A DNA stretch of 64,000 nt from positions 62,001 to 126,000 of the forward strand of contig NZ_BBIW01000012.1 of assembly GCF_000732325.1 (NCBI RefSeq), in the 5' to 3' direction. Positions 9,744 through 18,922 of this stretch are shown here, one piece after another (position 1 is the stretch's first letter; every line of letters begins with the position of its first letter). Both the position numbers and the translations under genes were made by a program. The notes beneath the pieces are model-generated. The model was not told the origin of the DNA. It ran no database searches and was given only the letters and a program-made list of their open reading frames with translations. The stretch is from Paenibacillus sp. TCA20. GTDB lineage: Bacteria; Bacillota; Bacilli; Paenibacillales; Paenibacillaceae.

Positions 9744-10122
9744 ATGTTTTTTAATAAACATGTCACTTACTTTTACACCGTAAAATCGCTTACAAATAAA
9801 ATGAAGTAAAATATATGTAAAGTTAGATCAAAATAATCGGTCATTTTCTATTGGTATTTTTCCGTTTTTACATATGTAATCGCTTTCTTTTGTGCGAAAA
9901 TAACACATTTTTGAATTGTAAATTATTGGTCTCAACCTGAAAAAACCTTGATATATCAACGCTTTTACCGTGTGCCAAAATGACATGTTTACGAAATGAT
10001 GCCTTATCCACTATCGTTATCCTAAAGCTGCGCCAACAAAACTGACATAGCAGGATTTGTATTTGGAGGCTTGCCCCTGGCGCAAGACCAAGATGAGTGA
10101 TGACAGAAGGAGGCGAACCTGT
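9744..10122 (+). promoter_or_regulatory. AT-rich control region with two cre-like boxes ahead of importer operon
   Basis: This 379-bp stretch holds no gene. On the minus strand, TTGTAAGCGATTTTA (9781-9795) and AAGAAAGCGATTACA (9875-9889) each differ from the CcpA-site consensus WTGNAANCGNWWNCA at one position. Together they suggest catabolite repression or control by another LacI-family protein. AGAAGGAGG at 10105-10113 is the ribosome site of the permease. I could not place the promoter hexamers reliably. Confidence 0.5.
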
Positions 10123-11082
10123 GTGCAGGAGATCAAGACGGTCAGAAGACAACAGACCATGTCGAAGCCAAAAAGCAGCAGAAAGCAATGGCAGAAGATC
10201 TGGAGAAACTGGGAGCTGTATTTGTTTATTGCACCGGCATTTTTGTATTTTCTTATATTCCATTACGGACCGATGTACGGCATCCAGATCGCGTTCAAGA
10301 ATTACAATCCGGTTCGCGGGATATTCGGCAGCCCTTGGATCGGCTTTGATCACTTTATTCGATTTTTTGACTCTTATTATTTCTGGGATTTGATGTGGAA
10401 TACGCTGACGATCAGTTTATATGAGCTGGCTGTTGGCTTTCCAATCCCGATTATTCTGGCGCTGGCATTCAATGAACTGAAGCATAAGCGCTTCAAGAAG
10501 CTCGCCCAGACCATCACTTATGCACCTCATTTTATCTCCATGGTCGTTATGGTCGGGATGATTATATCATTCCTTTCACCTTCAACGGGGATTCTTATTC
10601 ATTTTATTGAATGGCTTGGTTTTGATGCTCCAGCCTTTCTGACAAGTCCAGCCTGGTTTAAGACGGTCTATGTTCTGTCGGGAGTATGGCAGAGTGCCGG
10701 GTGGGGTACGATCATCTATCTGGCTGCATTGTCAGCTGCAGATCCCGGTCTTCATGAGGCAGCTATCATTGATGGGGCGAACCGGCTGCAGCGCATATGG
10801 AACATTAACATTCCTGTACTGTTGCCAACGATGACCATTCTGCTCATTCTGAACATGGGAAGTCTGCTCGGTGTCGGCTTTGAGAAGATTCTCCTCATGC
10901 AGAATCCGCTGAATATGGAATCCTCAGATGTTATTTCCACCTTTGTATATCGTTCAGGTCTTGAGAATGCGCAGTACAGTTTCTCAACGGCTGTCGGGCT
11001 GTTCAATTCTGTAATCAATGCCATTTTGCTCATTGTAGTGAATCAGATCGCTCGCAGGACAAGTGAGAATAGTCTGTGGTAG
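10123..11082 (+). CDS. Oligosaccharide ABC importer permease, LplB-like
   Basis: This 319-residue membrane protein is one half of a CUT1 permease pair of the LplB type, marked by the sequence YLFIAPAFLYFLIFHYGPMYG and the EAA loop EAAIIDGANRLQRIWNINIP. It has about six membrane segments. I chose the GTG at 10123, nine bases after an ideal AGAAGGAGG; a frame extending to 10057 is possible but its extra residues are poor. The partner permease and a lipoprotein follow, but no ATPase. Context suggests import of the glycan degraded by the surrounding enzymes. Confidence 0.92.
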   Translation: MQEIKTVRRQQTMSKPKSSRKQWQKIWRNWELYLFIAPAFLYFLIFHYGPMYGIQIAFKNYNPVRGIFGSPWIGFDHFIRFFDSYYFWDLMWNTLTISLYELAVGFPIPIILALAFNELKHKRFKKLAQTITYAPHFISMVVMVGMIISFLSPSTGILIHFIEWLGFDAPAFLTSPAWFKTVYVLSGVWQSAGWGTIIYLAALSAADPGLHEAAIIDGANRLQRIWNINIPVLLPTMTILLILNMGSLLGVGFEKILLMQNPLNMESSDVISTFVYRSGLENAQYSFSTAVGLFNSVINAILLIVVNQIARRTSENSLW

Positions 11083-11098
11083 AGGAGGGGGCTGGACC

Positions 11099-12007
11099 AT
11101 GCTAACCGGTATTAAAGAAACGAGACAAGACAAAATTTTTCTGGCACTAAATTATCTCTATGTCACGATTGCATTCCTTGTTGTCGCTTATCCGCTGGTC
11201 TATATGATCAGTGCTTCGATCAGTAATCCAAAAGCCGTTGCTTCCGGAGCGATGTGGCTCTTTCCCAAAGATATTACCTTTGAGGGGTATCAGCGCGTGT
11301 TTCAGGATACACGAATCTGGTCAGGTTACGCAAACACCATTCTATATACCGTAGTCGGTACTACGGTGAATCTGATGGTCACTATACCTGCAGCTTATGC
11401 ACTCAGCAGAAGAGATTTTGTAGGAAGAAACTTTTTTATGGGGATGTTCATGGTCACGATGTTCTTCGGAGGAGGCCTGGTGCCAACCTATCTGCTGATC
11501 AAGGAACTGGGCATGATCAACAGCATGTGGGCGCTGATACTTCCTTCCGCTGCGTCGGTATGGAACATTATTGTCTCCCGCACCTTCTTCCAGGGGACGA
11601 TCCCAGGCGAGCTTCATGAAGCAGCTCAAATCGACGGATGCTCAAATTTGAAGCTGTTTTTCAAGATTATATTACCGCTCTCGATGCCAATCATTGCCGT
11701 CATGGCGCTCTTCTATGGGGTAGGACACTGGAACAGCTACTTCTCCGCCATGATCTATTTCAATGATTCAGATAAATATCCACTGCAGCTCGTGTTAAGA
11801 CAGATTCTCGTTCTGCAGGAAATGTCGGCCCAAGGCTCTGGCATGATGGACAGCACATCCGCTACAGCGCTCAATAACAAAGCGGAGGTAGCAGCACTTG
11901 TCCGCTATGCCGTTATCATCGTCTCTACGCTGCCGGTCATCATTATCTATCCATTCTTGCAACGCTATTTTGTACAGGGTGTTATGATTGGCTCCGTAAA
12001 GGGCTGA
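11099..12007 (+). CDS. Oligosaccharide ABC importer permease, YtcP-like
   Basis: The 302-residue protein is the second CUT1 membrane subunit, of the YtcP type. It has six predicted membrane segments, the EAA loop EAAQIDGCSNLKLFFKIILP and the family ending YFVQGVMIGSVKG. The ATG at 11099 is preceded by AGAGGAGGGG with eight bases of spacing, so I prefer it to an in-frame start 12 codons upstream that overlaps the LplB-like gene. Confidence 0.92.
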   Translation: MLTGIKETRQDKIFLALNYLYVTIAFLVVAYPLVYMISASISNPKAVASGAMWLFPKDITFEGYQRVFQDTRIWSGYANTILYTVVGTTVNLMVTIPAAYALSRRDFVGRNFFMGMFMVTMFFGGGLVPTYLLIKELGMINSMWALILPSAASVWNIIVSRTFFQGTIPGELHEAAQIDGCSNLKLFFKIILPLSMPIIAVMALFYGVGHWNSYFSAMIYFNDSDKYPLQLVLRQILVLQEMSAQGSGMMDSTSATALNNKAEVAALVRYAVIIVSTLPVIIIYPFLQRYFVQGVMIGSVKG

Positions 12008-12046
12008 TCGTTACCATATAAACCATCAGAAAAGGGAGTTGTTGTC

Positions 12047-13669
12047 ATGAAGAGAGTTCGTAAGAAGTCAGCGGTTCTTCTCAGTTTGATCCTTTCCGCA
12101 AGCATGCTTGCCGCATGCGGAACCTCACCATCTGAATCAGGCGAGACGGCGGAGCCCGGTACCCCGGAGGAGACTGGTGTTAAGAAGGAAGGCTTTCCGA
12201 TTGTGGACGAGCCGATCACGATGACCATGATGTCCCAGGATGCTGGTGTAGCGGACTGGAGCAATATGCCGGTCCTGCAGGAAGCAGAGAAGCTCACGAA
12301 CATTAAGTTCGAATATCAGCTTACACCGATTGACAGCTTCGCAACGAAGAAGAACCTTGTATTTGCGAGTGGTGATCTGCCAGATGTTCTGTACGCAGCA
12401 GATCTCACACCGGCAGAGCAAGTGACTTACGGGACTCAAGGTTCTCTTATCCCGCTCGAGCCTTACATTGATGGGGGTTATGCACCGAATATTAAGAAGT
12501 TATTCGATGAGAATCCCGACATTCGCAAATCCTTTACAACACCTGATGGACATATATACGCCCTCCCATTCATCGACAGTGCTGCTGTCTGGTACCGCAG
12601 TCCAATGTGGTATAACGGCAAAATGCTGGAAGCACTTGGTGTAGACAAGCTTCCGGGAACAACAGAGGAGCTGTATGAATTTCTGAAAAGAGTGAAGACA
12701 GAGGATCCGAACGGCAACGGTCAGGCTGACGAAATTCCGCTGACGTCGGTCAAGCTGGATGATCTGCGGATGTACTTCCTAGGCTTCTGGGGCATGTATG
12801 ATCCGGTCGTTTATGTAGATAAGCAGGATCAAGTTTTTTATAGTCCGATGCAGGAAGGCTACAAGGGTTATTTGGAATTCATGAACCGTCTATGGGAAGA
12901 GGAACTGCTGGATCATGAGACCTTCTCCCAGACGCCTGAGCAGAAGAAAGCCAAAGGAGAAAATAATCAGATTGCGGTCTTTAATGATTACTACTCCTAC
13001 TTCACCCTGGGCGGAGATCCGAATGACGCGATGAATAATCCGCTGATGACTCCGGTTGCGAGCGAGATTGAGGGTTCTCCAGTCTATGGAATGCATCCAG
13101 GACTGTCTGCTAACGGAACCTTTGCGATTACGAGTGTGAATGAGCATCCGGAAGCGACTATGCGCTGGATTGACTACCTGTATACGATTGAAGGGCAGAC
13201 CTTGTTCAACCAAGGCCCTGAAGGAACACTGTGGAAGTATACCAATAAGGATACGTATGAAAAAGAGTGGCTTCCTGTTCCAGGCGGTGGAGATCGTGAG
13301 GAGTACAGAGGGACGATTACGCCAAACTTTGGCATGCTGACTCCTGGATATAACACGCCTGAGCTGACCAATGGCCTTAGAACAGATTTCGATGATTGGA
13401 TTGCCAAGGAGAATGAGGAGAAGCTCGTACCAATCGGTAAAGCGCCTTTTCCGAATGCTTACTTGACGAATGAGCAGCAGGATGAAGCCTCAGCACTTCT
13501 CTCCGACCTCAACACGTATGTAACACAAATGGAAGCAAAGTTTGTAACCGGGGAAGAGCCTATGTCCAATTGGGACAGCTACGTGGAGCAGGTGAAGAAG
13601 ATGGGCGGGGAGCGCATCCAGGAGATTTATCAGGAAGTATACGATACATGGAATGCTGCAGGACAATAA
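12047..13669 (+). CDS. Lipoprotein solute-binding protein, LplA-like
   Basis: This 540-residue protein is the extracellular receptor of the importer. A signal peptide with a basic N-terminus (MKRVRKK), a hydrophobic core and a lipobox LAAC gives lipidation at Cys24, followed by a Ser/Glu/Gly-rich linker. The body is a family 1 binding protein of the LplA/YtcQ type, whose ligands are oligosaccharides. It lies 39 bp after the permeases with AAGGGAG upstream. The glycosidases on both sides suggest the ligand is a fucose- and mannose-containing oligosaccharide or glycopeptide; that is inference. Confidence 0.93.
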   Translation: MKRVRKKSAVLLSLILSASMLAACGTSPSESGETAEPGTPEETGVKKEGFPIVDEPITMTMMSQDAGVADWSNMPVLQEAEKLTNIKFEYQLTPIDSFATKKNLVFASGDLPDVLYAADLTPAEQVTYGTQGSLIPLEPYIDGGYAPNIKKLFDENPDIRKSFTTPDGHIYALPFIDSAAVWYRSPMWYNGKMLEALGVDKLPGTTEELYEFLKRVKTEDPNGNGQADEIPLTSVKLDDLRMYFLGFWGMYDPVVYVDKQDQVFYSPMQEGYKGYLEFMNRLWEEELLDHETFSQTPEQKKAKGENNQIAVFNDYYSYFTLGGDPNDAMNNPLMTPVASEIEGSPVYGMHPGLSANGTFAITSVNEHPEATMRWIDYLYTIEGQTLFNQGPEGTLWKYTNKDTYEKEWLPVPGGGDREEYRGTITPNFGMLTPGYNTPELTNGLRTDFDDWIAKENEEKLVPIGKAPFPNAYLTNEQQDEASALLSDLNTYVTQMEAKFVTGEEPMSNWDSYVEQVKKMGGERIQEIYQEVYDTWNAAGQ

Positions 13670-13685
13670 AACCGATTCTCTTGCT

Positions 13686-13764
13686 CTAGTGTGAAAAAAG
13701 AAGAAAGCCAGCATCCTCTACGAAAGACCGTAGTTTACGGATGTTGGCTTTTTTCGCACACTAG
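13686..13764. terminator. Bidirectional terminator between importer lipoprotein and AraC sensor
   Basis: Nested inverted repeats lie between convergent genes. The outer arms are CTAGTGTG (13686-13693) and CACACTAG (13757-13764); the inner arms are GCCAGCATCC (13707-13716) and GGATGTTGGC (13739-13748). T-rich flanks on each strand allow termination both ways. The stem overlaps the last codons of the AraC gene by four bases. Confidence 0.85.
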
Positions 13765-16049
13765 CTGGCGGATCCGCTTTCTTCATCATTAGCGGTATTG
13801 CGGTGCTGCTTGCGATATTGTCCTGGCGTTAGCCCGGTTTCCTTCTTGAATTTACGGATAAAGTTCGGTGTATCCAGATAACCGACCTCCTGAATGAGAT
13901 CCTTCAGCGGTGTATCGGTTGTCTTCAGCTGATGGATCATTCGATCGAGTCGTTTCTGCCAAATGTACTGAACGAAATTGATGCCTGTCTTGTCCTTGAA
14001 TGAACGGCTGACATGGGATGGTGAGATTTCAAATTCACAGGAAATTGTATCCAGGCTCAAGTTGTGATCTGTAAAGTGAGTATCGATATACTCAATAATT
14101 CGGTCAATTAAGGACTGTTCTTCCTGTTTCGAATCCTGTTCCACCTCGGTACAGACCTGGGAGGCAAGAGAGAGCAGAACAGATTCCAGCTCCTTAAGTG
14201 AGCTGCTGAATACCATGCCTGGTGCGATTCTTTGCAGCATATGATGCTCTCCGAGTTCAGTAGCGGTCTTTAAAATGGTGTTCAATAGATCAAAGCTGAT
14301 GCAGCGAACGAGAAGGGCTGGCAGCTTGGAAGTCGTAAGACTGTCCACTGACGAGCGGATCATCTGGGAAGCAATCTCATAGTTGCCCTGCTTAAGGCTC
14401 TGTGTGAGCTTGAGCTGAACATGATTCGGTATCCAGAAGGAATGACTTGGTGTCTTCGACAAGTCTGCAAACAGCGCTACAGACCCGAATTCCCCTGGAA
14501 CGAGCAGATCAAAGGCAGAGCAAGCCTCGATATAAGATTGATTCAGCTCATGAAGATGATGGTAACAGCTGCCTGTACCCATCATAGGTGTTATGGCAAA
14601 TGTATTCATCAGCATGCTGCGTATTTGTTCAGTAATCTGCTTCATTTGCGCCAGTTCATCCAGTGCTTCGACGGTATCAAAATTAATAATAATAGCGAAT
14701 TGATCCAGCTGCGTCAGTTCTACTCCATAACCCGTTGCCTGCAGCTCGGGCAGTTCAAAGCGAGCCAGGTGATGAATAATACGGCTGCGATGGTCCATAT
14801 TAGAGGGCTTAGCTTCATTCCAGCCGATAACCATCACGAACAGACTTTGTTTATTTAGATTAAGATCAAACAGCTGCGTAAGTTCAGGAGACAGATGCTC
14901 GGTATTTCCAACCTTTATGAGTGTGGACAGATAGTGATTCCGGGCAAAAGGCTCCTGGATATCCATGCGGGAGCTGTAATCCTGCAGGGCAGAGCGAATC
15001 CGTTCCAGCTCGTTACGGTAGCTGTGCTTTCCATTATTCTGAGTCTCAGGATAACGTGAGGATGCGAATTCGACCAGCGACGAGATCGGACGATACTGCA
15101 TTCGTGCCAGAACAAGCGCGATGACAGCTCCGATTAGCAGCACGAGCGCACTGATCATAATCATGACGCTGCGGACATCGATCACACTGCTGAAGAACTG
15201 GGAGCTCGGCATGACCGTCATATAAGTCCATCCATTGGATTCGGATTGAACGGATACAATGGAATGCTCTTTTCCATCCAGTGTTTGTTCATGGATGCCT
15301 GGAGCCGTTTCTTTAAACAGGATTTGTGAAGCTTCCTGGCTCAGGGTATCACCTTGACGATTCGCAGCCAGTACTTGGCCTTCTGCATCCAGAACGAAGG
15401 TGAGACCTTGATAGTTGCCAAGGATCGAGTCGATCAGATTCGTTATCTCTGCCTCCTTAATGAAATACATAACGGTGGCATGAGGATTAAGACTGTTGGG
15501 TGTAATCGGAATGAGAAAGGCCAGCTTGCGATCCTGCACACCTCCGATCCTGGTTACCAGGTCAGCAGGTCTTACCGTCGGATGCTTCACTTCATTCAGA
15601 TCACGATACAAGGACGGCTTGTCCCAGCTTGCAAAGCTGAAGTTGTCTGCAAATACTTCAAAGTCAGTCAGACCCTTGCTGGAGTATATGCGTTTGTCGT
15701 TGTGGAAGTATAAATGAATTTCATCAATCATGGAACTGGTCGCCTTGTATTGATCCAGAGCGCGAATCGCTTCCGGGCTGGTACGTGTATTGTTCACACG
15801 ATAAGACGAGAGCCGATCGTCATAAGAGATCCGTGAAGCAATGTCACTGAGCTCTTTCATTCGGCCATCAATGGTTACTTTCGTTTGAGAGAGTTGGGCA
15901 AGACGAGAGCTTTCAATTTCAGTACGGAGGGTTTCTACAGCATTTTCATAAATAAACACAGTCATGAGTACGAGAGGGATTAACAGAATGAACAGATAGG
16001 ACAGGATGTACTTCAGAAACAGCTTGGATTTGAAATAGTCCATTCTCAA
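13761..16049 (-). CDS. Membrane-anchored AraC-family sensor-regulator
   Basis: The 762-residue protein joins a two-span membrane sensor to an AraC DNA-binding domain. The first membrane segment is about residues 12-32 and the second about 288-310; the ~250 residues between form an extracytoplasmic Cache-like sensor. The last ~100 residues carry two helix-turn-helix motifs (LSLDTISCEFEISPSHVSRS and PLKDLIQEVGYLDTPNFIRK) and end near LTPGQYRK. The start is a TTG with GGAGG twelve bases upstream; an ATG two codons later is an alternative. It lies between the importer and the fucosidase operon and diverges from the latter, as expected of a local activator responding to an extracellular glycan. 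Confidence 0.93.
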   Translation of the reverse strand: MRMDYFKSKLFLKYILSYLFILLIPLVLMTVFIYENAVETLRTEIESSRLAQLSQTKVTIDGRMKELSDIASRISYDDRLSSYRVNNTRTSPEAIRALDQYKATSSMIDEIHLYFHNDKRIYSSKGLTDFEVFADNFSFASWDKPSLYRDLNEVKHPTVRPADLVTRIGGVQDRKLAFLIPITPNSLNPHATVMYFIKEAEITNLIDSILGNYQGLTFVLDAEGQVLAANRQGDTLSQEASQILFKETAPGIHEQTLDGKEHSIVSVQSESNGWTYMTVMPSSQFFSSVIDVRSVMIMISALVLLIGAVIALVLARMQYRPISSLVEFASSRYPETQNNGKHSYRNELERIRSALQDYSSRMDIQEPFARNHYLSTLIKVGNTEHLSPELTQLFDLNLNKQSLFVMVIGWNEAKPSNMDHRSRIIHHLARFELPELQATGYGVELTQLDQFAIIINFDTVEALDELAQMKQITEQIRSMLMNTFAITPMMGTGSCYHHLHELNQSYIEACSAFDLLVPGEFGSVALFADLSKTPSHSFWIPNHVQLKLTQSLKQGNYEIASQMIRSSVDSLTTSKLPALLVRCISFDLLNTILKTATELGEHHMLQRIAPGMVFSSSLKELESVLLSLASQVCTEVEQDSKQEEQSLIDRIIEYIDTHFTDHNLSLDTISCEFEISPSHVSRSFKDKTGINFVQYIWQKRLDRMIHQLKTTDTPLKDLIQEVGYLDTPNFIRKFKKETGLTPGQYRKQHRNTANDEESGSAS

Positions 16050-16152
16050 GGTGAAATGCCGCCTCCTTTTCCTATGAAATGGTCATTTCTTATACATGAT
16101 AGCAATAAAAAAAAGATTTGGACATACAAATCTCGCTAAATAGGAGGAATAC
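16050..16152. promoter_or_regulatory. Divergent intergenic region, AraC sensor / fucosidase operon
   Basis: The 103-bp gap must hold the promoters of both the minus-strand regulator and the plus-strand glycosidase operon. The ribosome sites are clear: CCTCC at 16062-16066 (minus-strand GGAGG) and AGGAGG at 16142-16147. The A-rich middle, about 16105-16120, is the likely promoter core. I cannot define operator half-sites. Confidence 0.5.
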
Positions 16153-17544
16153 ATGATGAGTCAAGATCAGACGCAGACAGAAGCTTCACCTGTCGTAGAG
16201 CAGGGAGTTCATAATTACAGCAGCGAGGATAAGTGGGTTAAGCCCGAAGATCCGTTATTGCTGGAACGTTTGGAATGGTTCAAGGATCAGAAGCTCGGAC
16301 TGATGATGCACTGGGGTCCTTATTCTCAGATTGGCATTGTGGAGTCTTGGGCTCTTAGTGATGAGGATGCAAATTGGTCCCGTGCCGATATTGATTGGGA
16401 TATTGACGGAGAAGAGATGAAACGGGAGTATTTCGAACTGAACAAAACCTTCAACCCGATTCGTTTTGAACCAGAGAAATGGGCAGAGCTGGCCGCAAAT
16501 AATGGATTTAAATATTTGAACTTTACAACGAAGCATCATGATGGGTTCTGTATGTGGAATACCCGTACAACTGAATATCGGATTACTGGGAGAGATTGTC
16601 CCTTCTCAAGGCATCAGTATGCGGATATTACCAAGCATCTATTTGAGGCATTCCGTGCGCGAGGGCTTGGAATCTCGGCTTATTTCTCCAAGGCAGACTG
16701 GCATTCTCCTTATTATTGGACGGAAGGCATGGAGAGAGGCATCAAGACATCGCGTGGTCCGAGCTATAACCCTAAGGAGTACCCTTGGCTATGGGAGGAA
16801 TTTGTACAGTTTACGCATGAGCAGATTATGGAGCTGATGACAGACTACGGACGAATCGATGTTCTATGGCTGGATGCCGGATGGGTTAACGATTACAGGG
16901 TTCAAAATATCCGCATCGGCGAAGTGGTGGAGAAGGCCCGTCAATTACAGCCTTGGCTCCTATCTGCTGATCGCACGGTGGGAGGACCCTACGAGAACCT
17001 GATCACACCAGAGCAGACGATGCCGGAACGTGCACTTCATGTGCCTTGGGAGAGCTGTATTACGATGGGCACCTCCTTTTCATACCGCTACGACGATGAC
17101 TACAAAACCGTGCGGCAGCTGATTCATATGCTGATTGAGATTGTTGCAAAGGGAGGAAATCTGGCTCTGAATGTCGGACCTCAGCCAGACGGCCGATTGT
17201 CCAGAACAGCCATCTCCCGGATTGAGGGCATGGGGACATGGCTGAAGGCTTACGGCGAATCCATATATGGCACAAGGGTCTGTGAGCCCTATTCGATCGG
17301 TAATATTCATTTTACGCAAAAAAATGAGCAGACCTATGCTTTTTATCTCTATGGGGATGAGAAACAGGAGGTTAAACCCACGGTGGTGCTGCCACTAAAT
17401 AATCAGGATGTTGCCCGGGTTGATCTGGTGGCGGGAGCTGAGGATATCCAGTTTACGAAGACAGGGGAAGGGATTGAAGTTGAATTGCCGGAAGGCGAGC
17501 TGACCGGTGCCGCACCGATCGCTCATGTATTCAGAATCTCATAA
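16153..17544 (+). CDS. Alpha-L-fucosidase, glycoside hydrolase family 29 (copy 1)
   Basis: This 463-residue protein is a retaining alpha-L-fucosidase. The barrel opens with LGLMMHWGPYSQ, TTKHHDGFCMW lines the fucose pocket, and the nucleophile is Asp241 in VLWLDAGW. A small C-terminal beta domain follows from about residue 370. There is no signal peptide; the N-terminal 25 residues are hydrophilic. Two ATG codons (16153, 16156) follow AGGAGG; the second has better spacing, and I give the first. It opens the five-enzyme operon and is followed by a second, diverged GH29 gene 20 bp away. The linkage (core alpha-1,3 or alpha-1,6, or antennary) cannot be told. Confidence 0.93.
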   Translation: MMSQDQTQTEASPVVEQGVHNYSSEDKWVKPEDPLLLERLEWFKDQKLGLMMHWGPYSQIGIVESWALSDEDANWSRADIDWDIDGEEMKREYFELNKTFNPIRFEPEKWAELAANNGFKYLNFTTKHHDGFCMWNTRTTEYRITGRDCPFSRHQYADITKHLFEAFRARGLGISAYFSKADWHSPYYWTEGMERGIKTSRGPSYNPKEYPWLWEEFVQFTHEQIMELMTDYGRIDVLWLDAGWVNDYRVQNIRIGEVVEKARQLQPWLLSADRTVGGPYENLITPEQTMPERALHVPWESCITMGTSFSYRYDDDYKTVRQLIHMLIEIVAKGGNLALNVGPQPDGRLSRTAISRIEGMGTWLKAYGESIYGTRVCEPYSIGNIHFTQKNEQTYAFYLYGDEKQEVKPTVVLPLNNQDVARVDLVAGAEDIQFTKTGEGIEVELPEGELTGAAPIAHVFRIS

Positions 17545-17564
17545 ATCGAGAGGTGCAGATCCAT

Positions 17565-18851
17565 ATGCAGAAGTGGTTTGAGGATGCGAAGCTGGGAATC
17601 TTTATTCACTATGGAATTTATGCAGTAGACGGAGTTGCGGAATCGTGGTCCTTTTATAACGGACGAATGACTTACGACGACTATATGAAGCAGCTGGACG
17701 GCTTTACAGCCTCCCAGTTTGATGCCGAGGCTTGGGCTGATCTCATCGAGCAATCGGGAGCGAAGTATGCGGTGCTCACTACCAAGCATCATGATGGTGT
17801 AGCCCTGTGGGACACACAGTACAGTGACCTCAATACGGTGAAGAGCACGCCTGCACATCGCGACATTGTAAGGGAATATTCGGATGCAATCGCGGCTAAG
17901 GGACTGAGACTGGGGCTCTACTATTCGCTGATCGACTGGTCTCATCCGGACTATCCAAGCGTATACGAAGGAGGCAAGGTTCCAGAGGACATGGCTTCTG
18001 TGAATAAATATTCTTATCCGGTAAACGGAATTCAGGACGAGGCGAAGTGGAGCCGATTTCTCGAGTTCAACAATCATCAGCTGGAAGAGCTGCTTACCGG
18101 ATATGGCCAGGTAGACCTGCTGTGGTTTGATGGGGATTGGGAACGGAGTGCGGAGCAGTGGAATCTGCCTGCATTCAAGCATTACCTGCAATCCCTTCAG
18201 CCAGATGTCATTATCAATTCACGCCTTGCGGGACACGGAGATTATAAGACTCCGGAGCAAGGGCTGCCAATTACGCGTCCGGAAGGACCGTGGGAATTCT
18301 GTACGACGATCAATACCTCCTGGGGTTATGTGCCGACGGATCAGCATTACAAATCACTGCATCAGATTGTCCGAATGTTCTGTGACTGTATCTCGATGGG
18401 CGGTAATATGCTGCTCGATATTGGACCTAGAGAAGACGGTACAATTGACGACAGACAGGAAGCTATTTTGCTCGGGCTAGGAAAGTGGATCAGAGCTCAT
18501 GAGGAAGCAGTATACGGGACAAGGGAAGGAATTATGAGCCGTTACTACGGTGAAGGGAGTACGCTCTCCGCAGATCATAAGACGCTTTATTTATTTGTGC
18601 ATGGAGATCCGAAGGACAGTATTTGTCTCAAAGGGCTGTGTAACCAAATCAAGAAGGCATCGGTGCTCCACTCGGGCAAGGAGCTGACTTACGAAATTCA
18701 TGGCGGGGTTCCGTGGTTTCAAATTCCGGGTACAACCTGGATTCATCTGACACATGAGGATACACATGAGCTGACTACCGTCGTTAAGCTGGAGTTCGAT
18801 GAAGAAGTTGAAATGTACGGCGGTTCTGGTACAGTGGTCACTCATAATTAA
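17565..18851 (+). CDS. Alpha-L-fucosidase, glycoside hydrolase family 29 (copy 2)
   Basis: The 428-residue protein starts directly with the GH29 barrel (WFEDAKLGIFIHYGIY). TTKHHDGVALWD and the nucleophile Asp189 in LLWFDGDW mark the active site. I chose the ATG at 17565 because GAGAGGTG lies about nine bases ahead; a GTG four codons earlier is possible. It is clearly diverged from the preceding GH29: it lacks the N-terminal extension and differs in most barrel loops, so the two probably cut different fucose linkages. It has no signal peptide and is part of the same transcript. Confidence 0.93.
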   Translation: MQKWFEDAKLGIFIHYGIYAVDGVAESWSFYNGRMTYDDYMKQLDGFTASQFDAEAWADLIEQSGAKYAVLTTKHHDGVALWDTQYSDLNTVKSTPAHRDIVREYSDAIAAKGLRLGLYYSLIDWSHPDYPSVYEGGKVPEDMASVNKYSYPVNGIQDEAKWSRFLEFNNHQLEELLTGYGQVDLLWFDGDWERSAEQWNLPAFKHYLQSLQPDVIINSRLAGHGDYKTPEQGLPITRPEGPWEFCTTINTSWGYVPTDQHYKSLHQIVRMFCDCISMGGNMLLDIGPREDGTIDDRQEAILLGLGKWIRAHEEAVYGTREGIMSRYYGEGSTLSADHKTLYLFVHGDPKDSICLKGLCNQIKKASVLHSGKELTYEIHGGVPWFQIPGTTWIHLTHEDTHELTTVVKLEFDEEVEMYGGSGTVVTHN

Positions 18852-18922
18852 ATGGGTGAGCAGTGCTGGGCCTATGTTCAATATACCTCGCGATATTGTC
18901 GAGAAAGGAGCTTTATTTTTTC

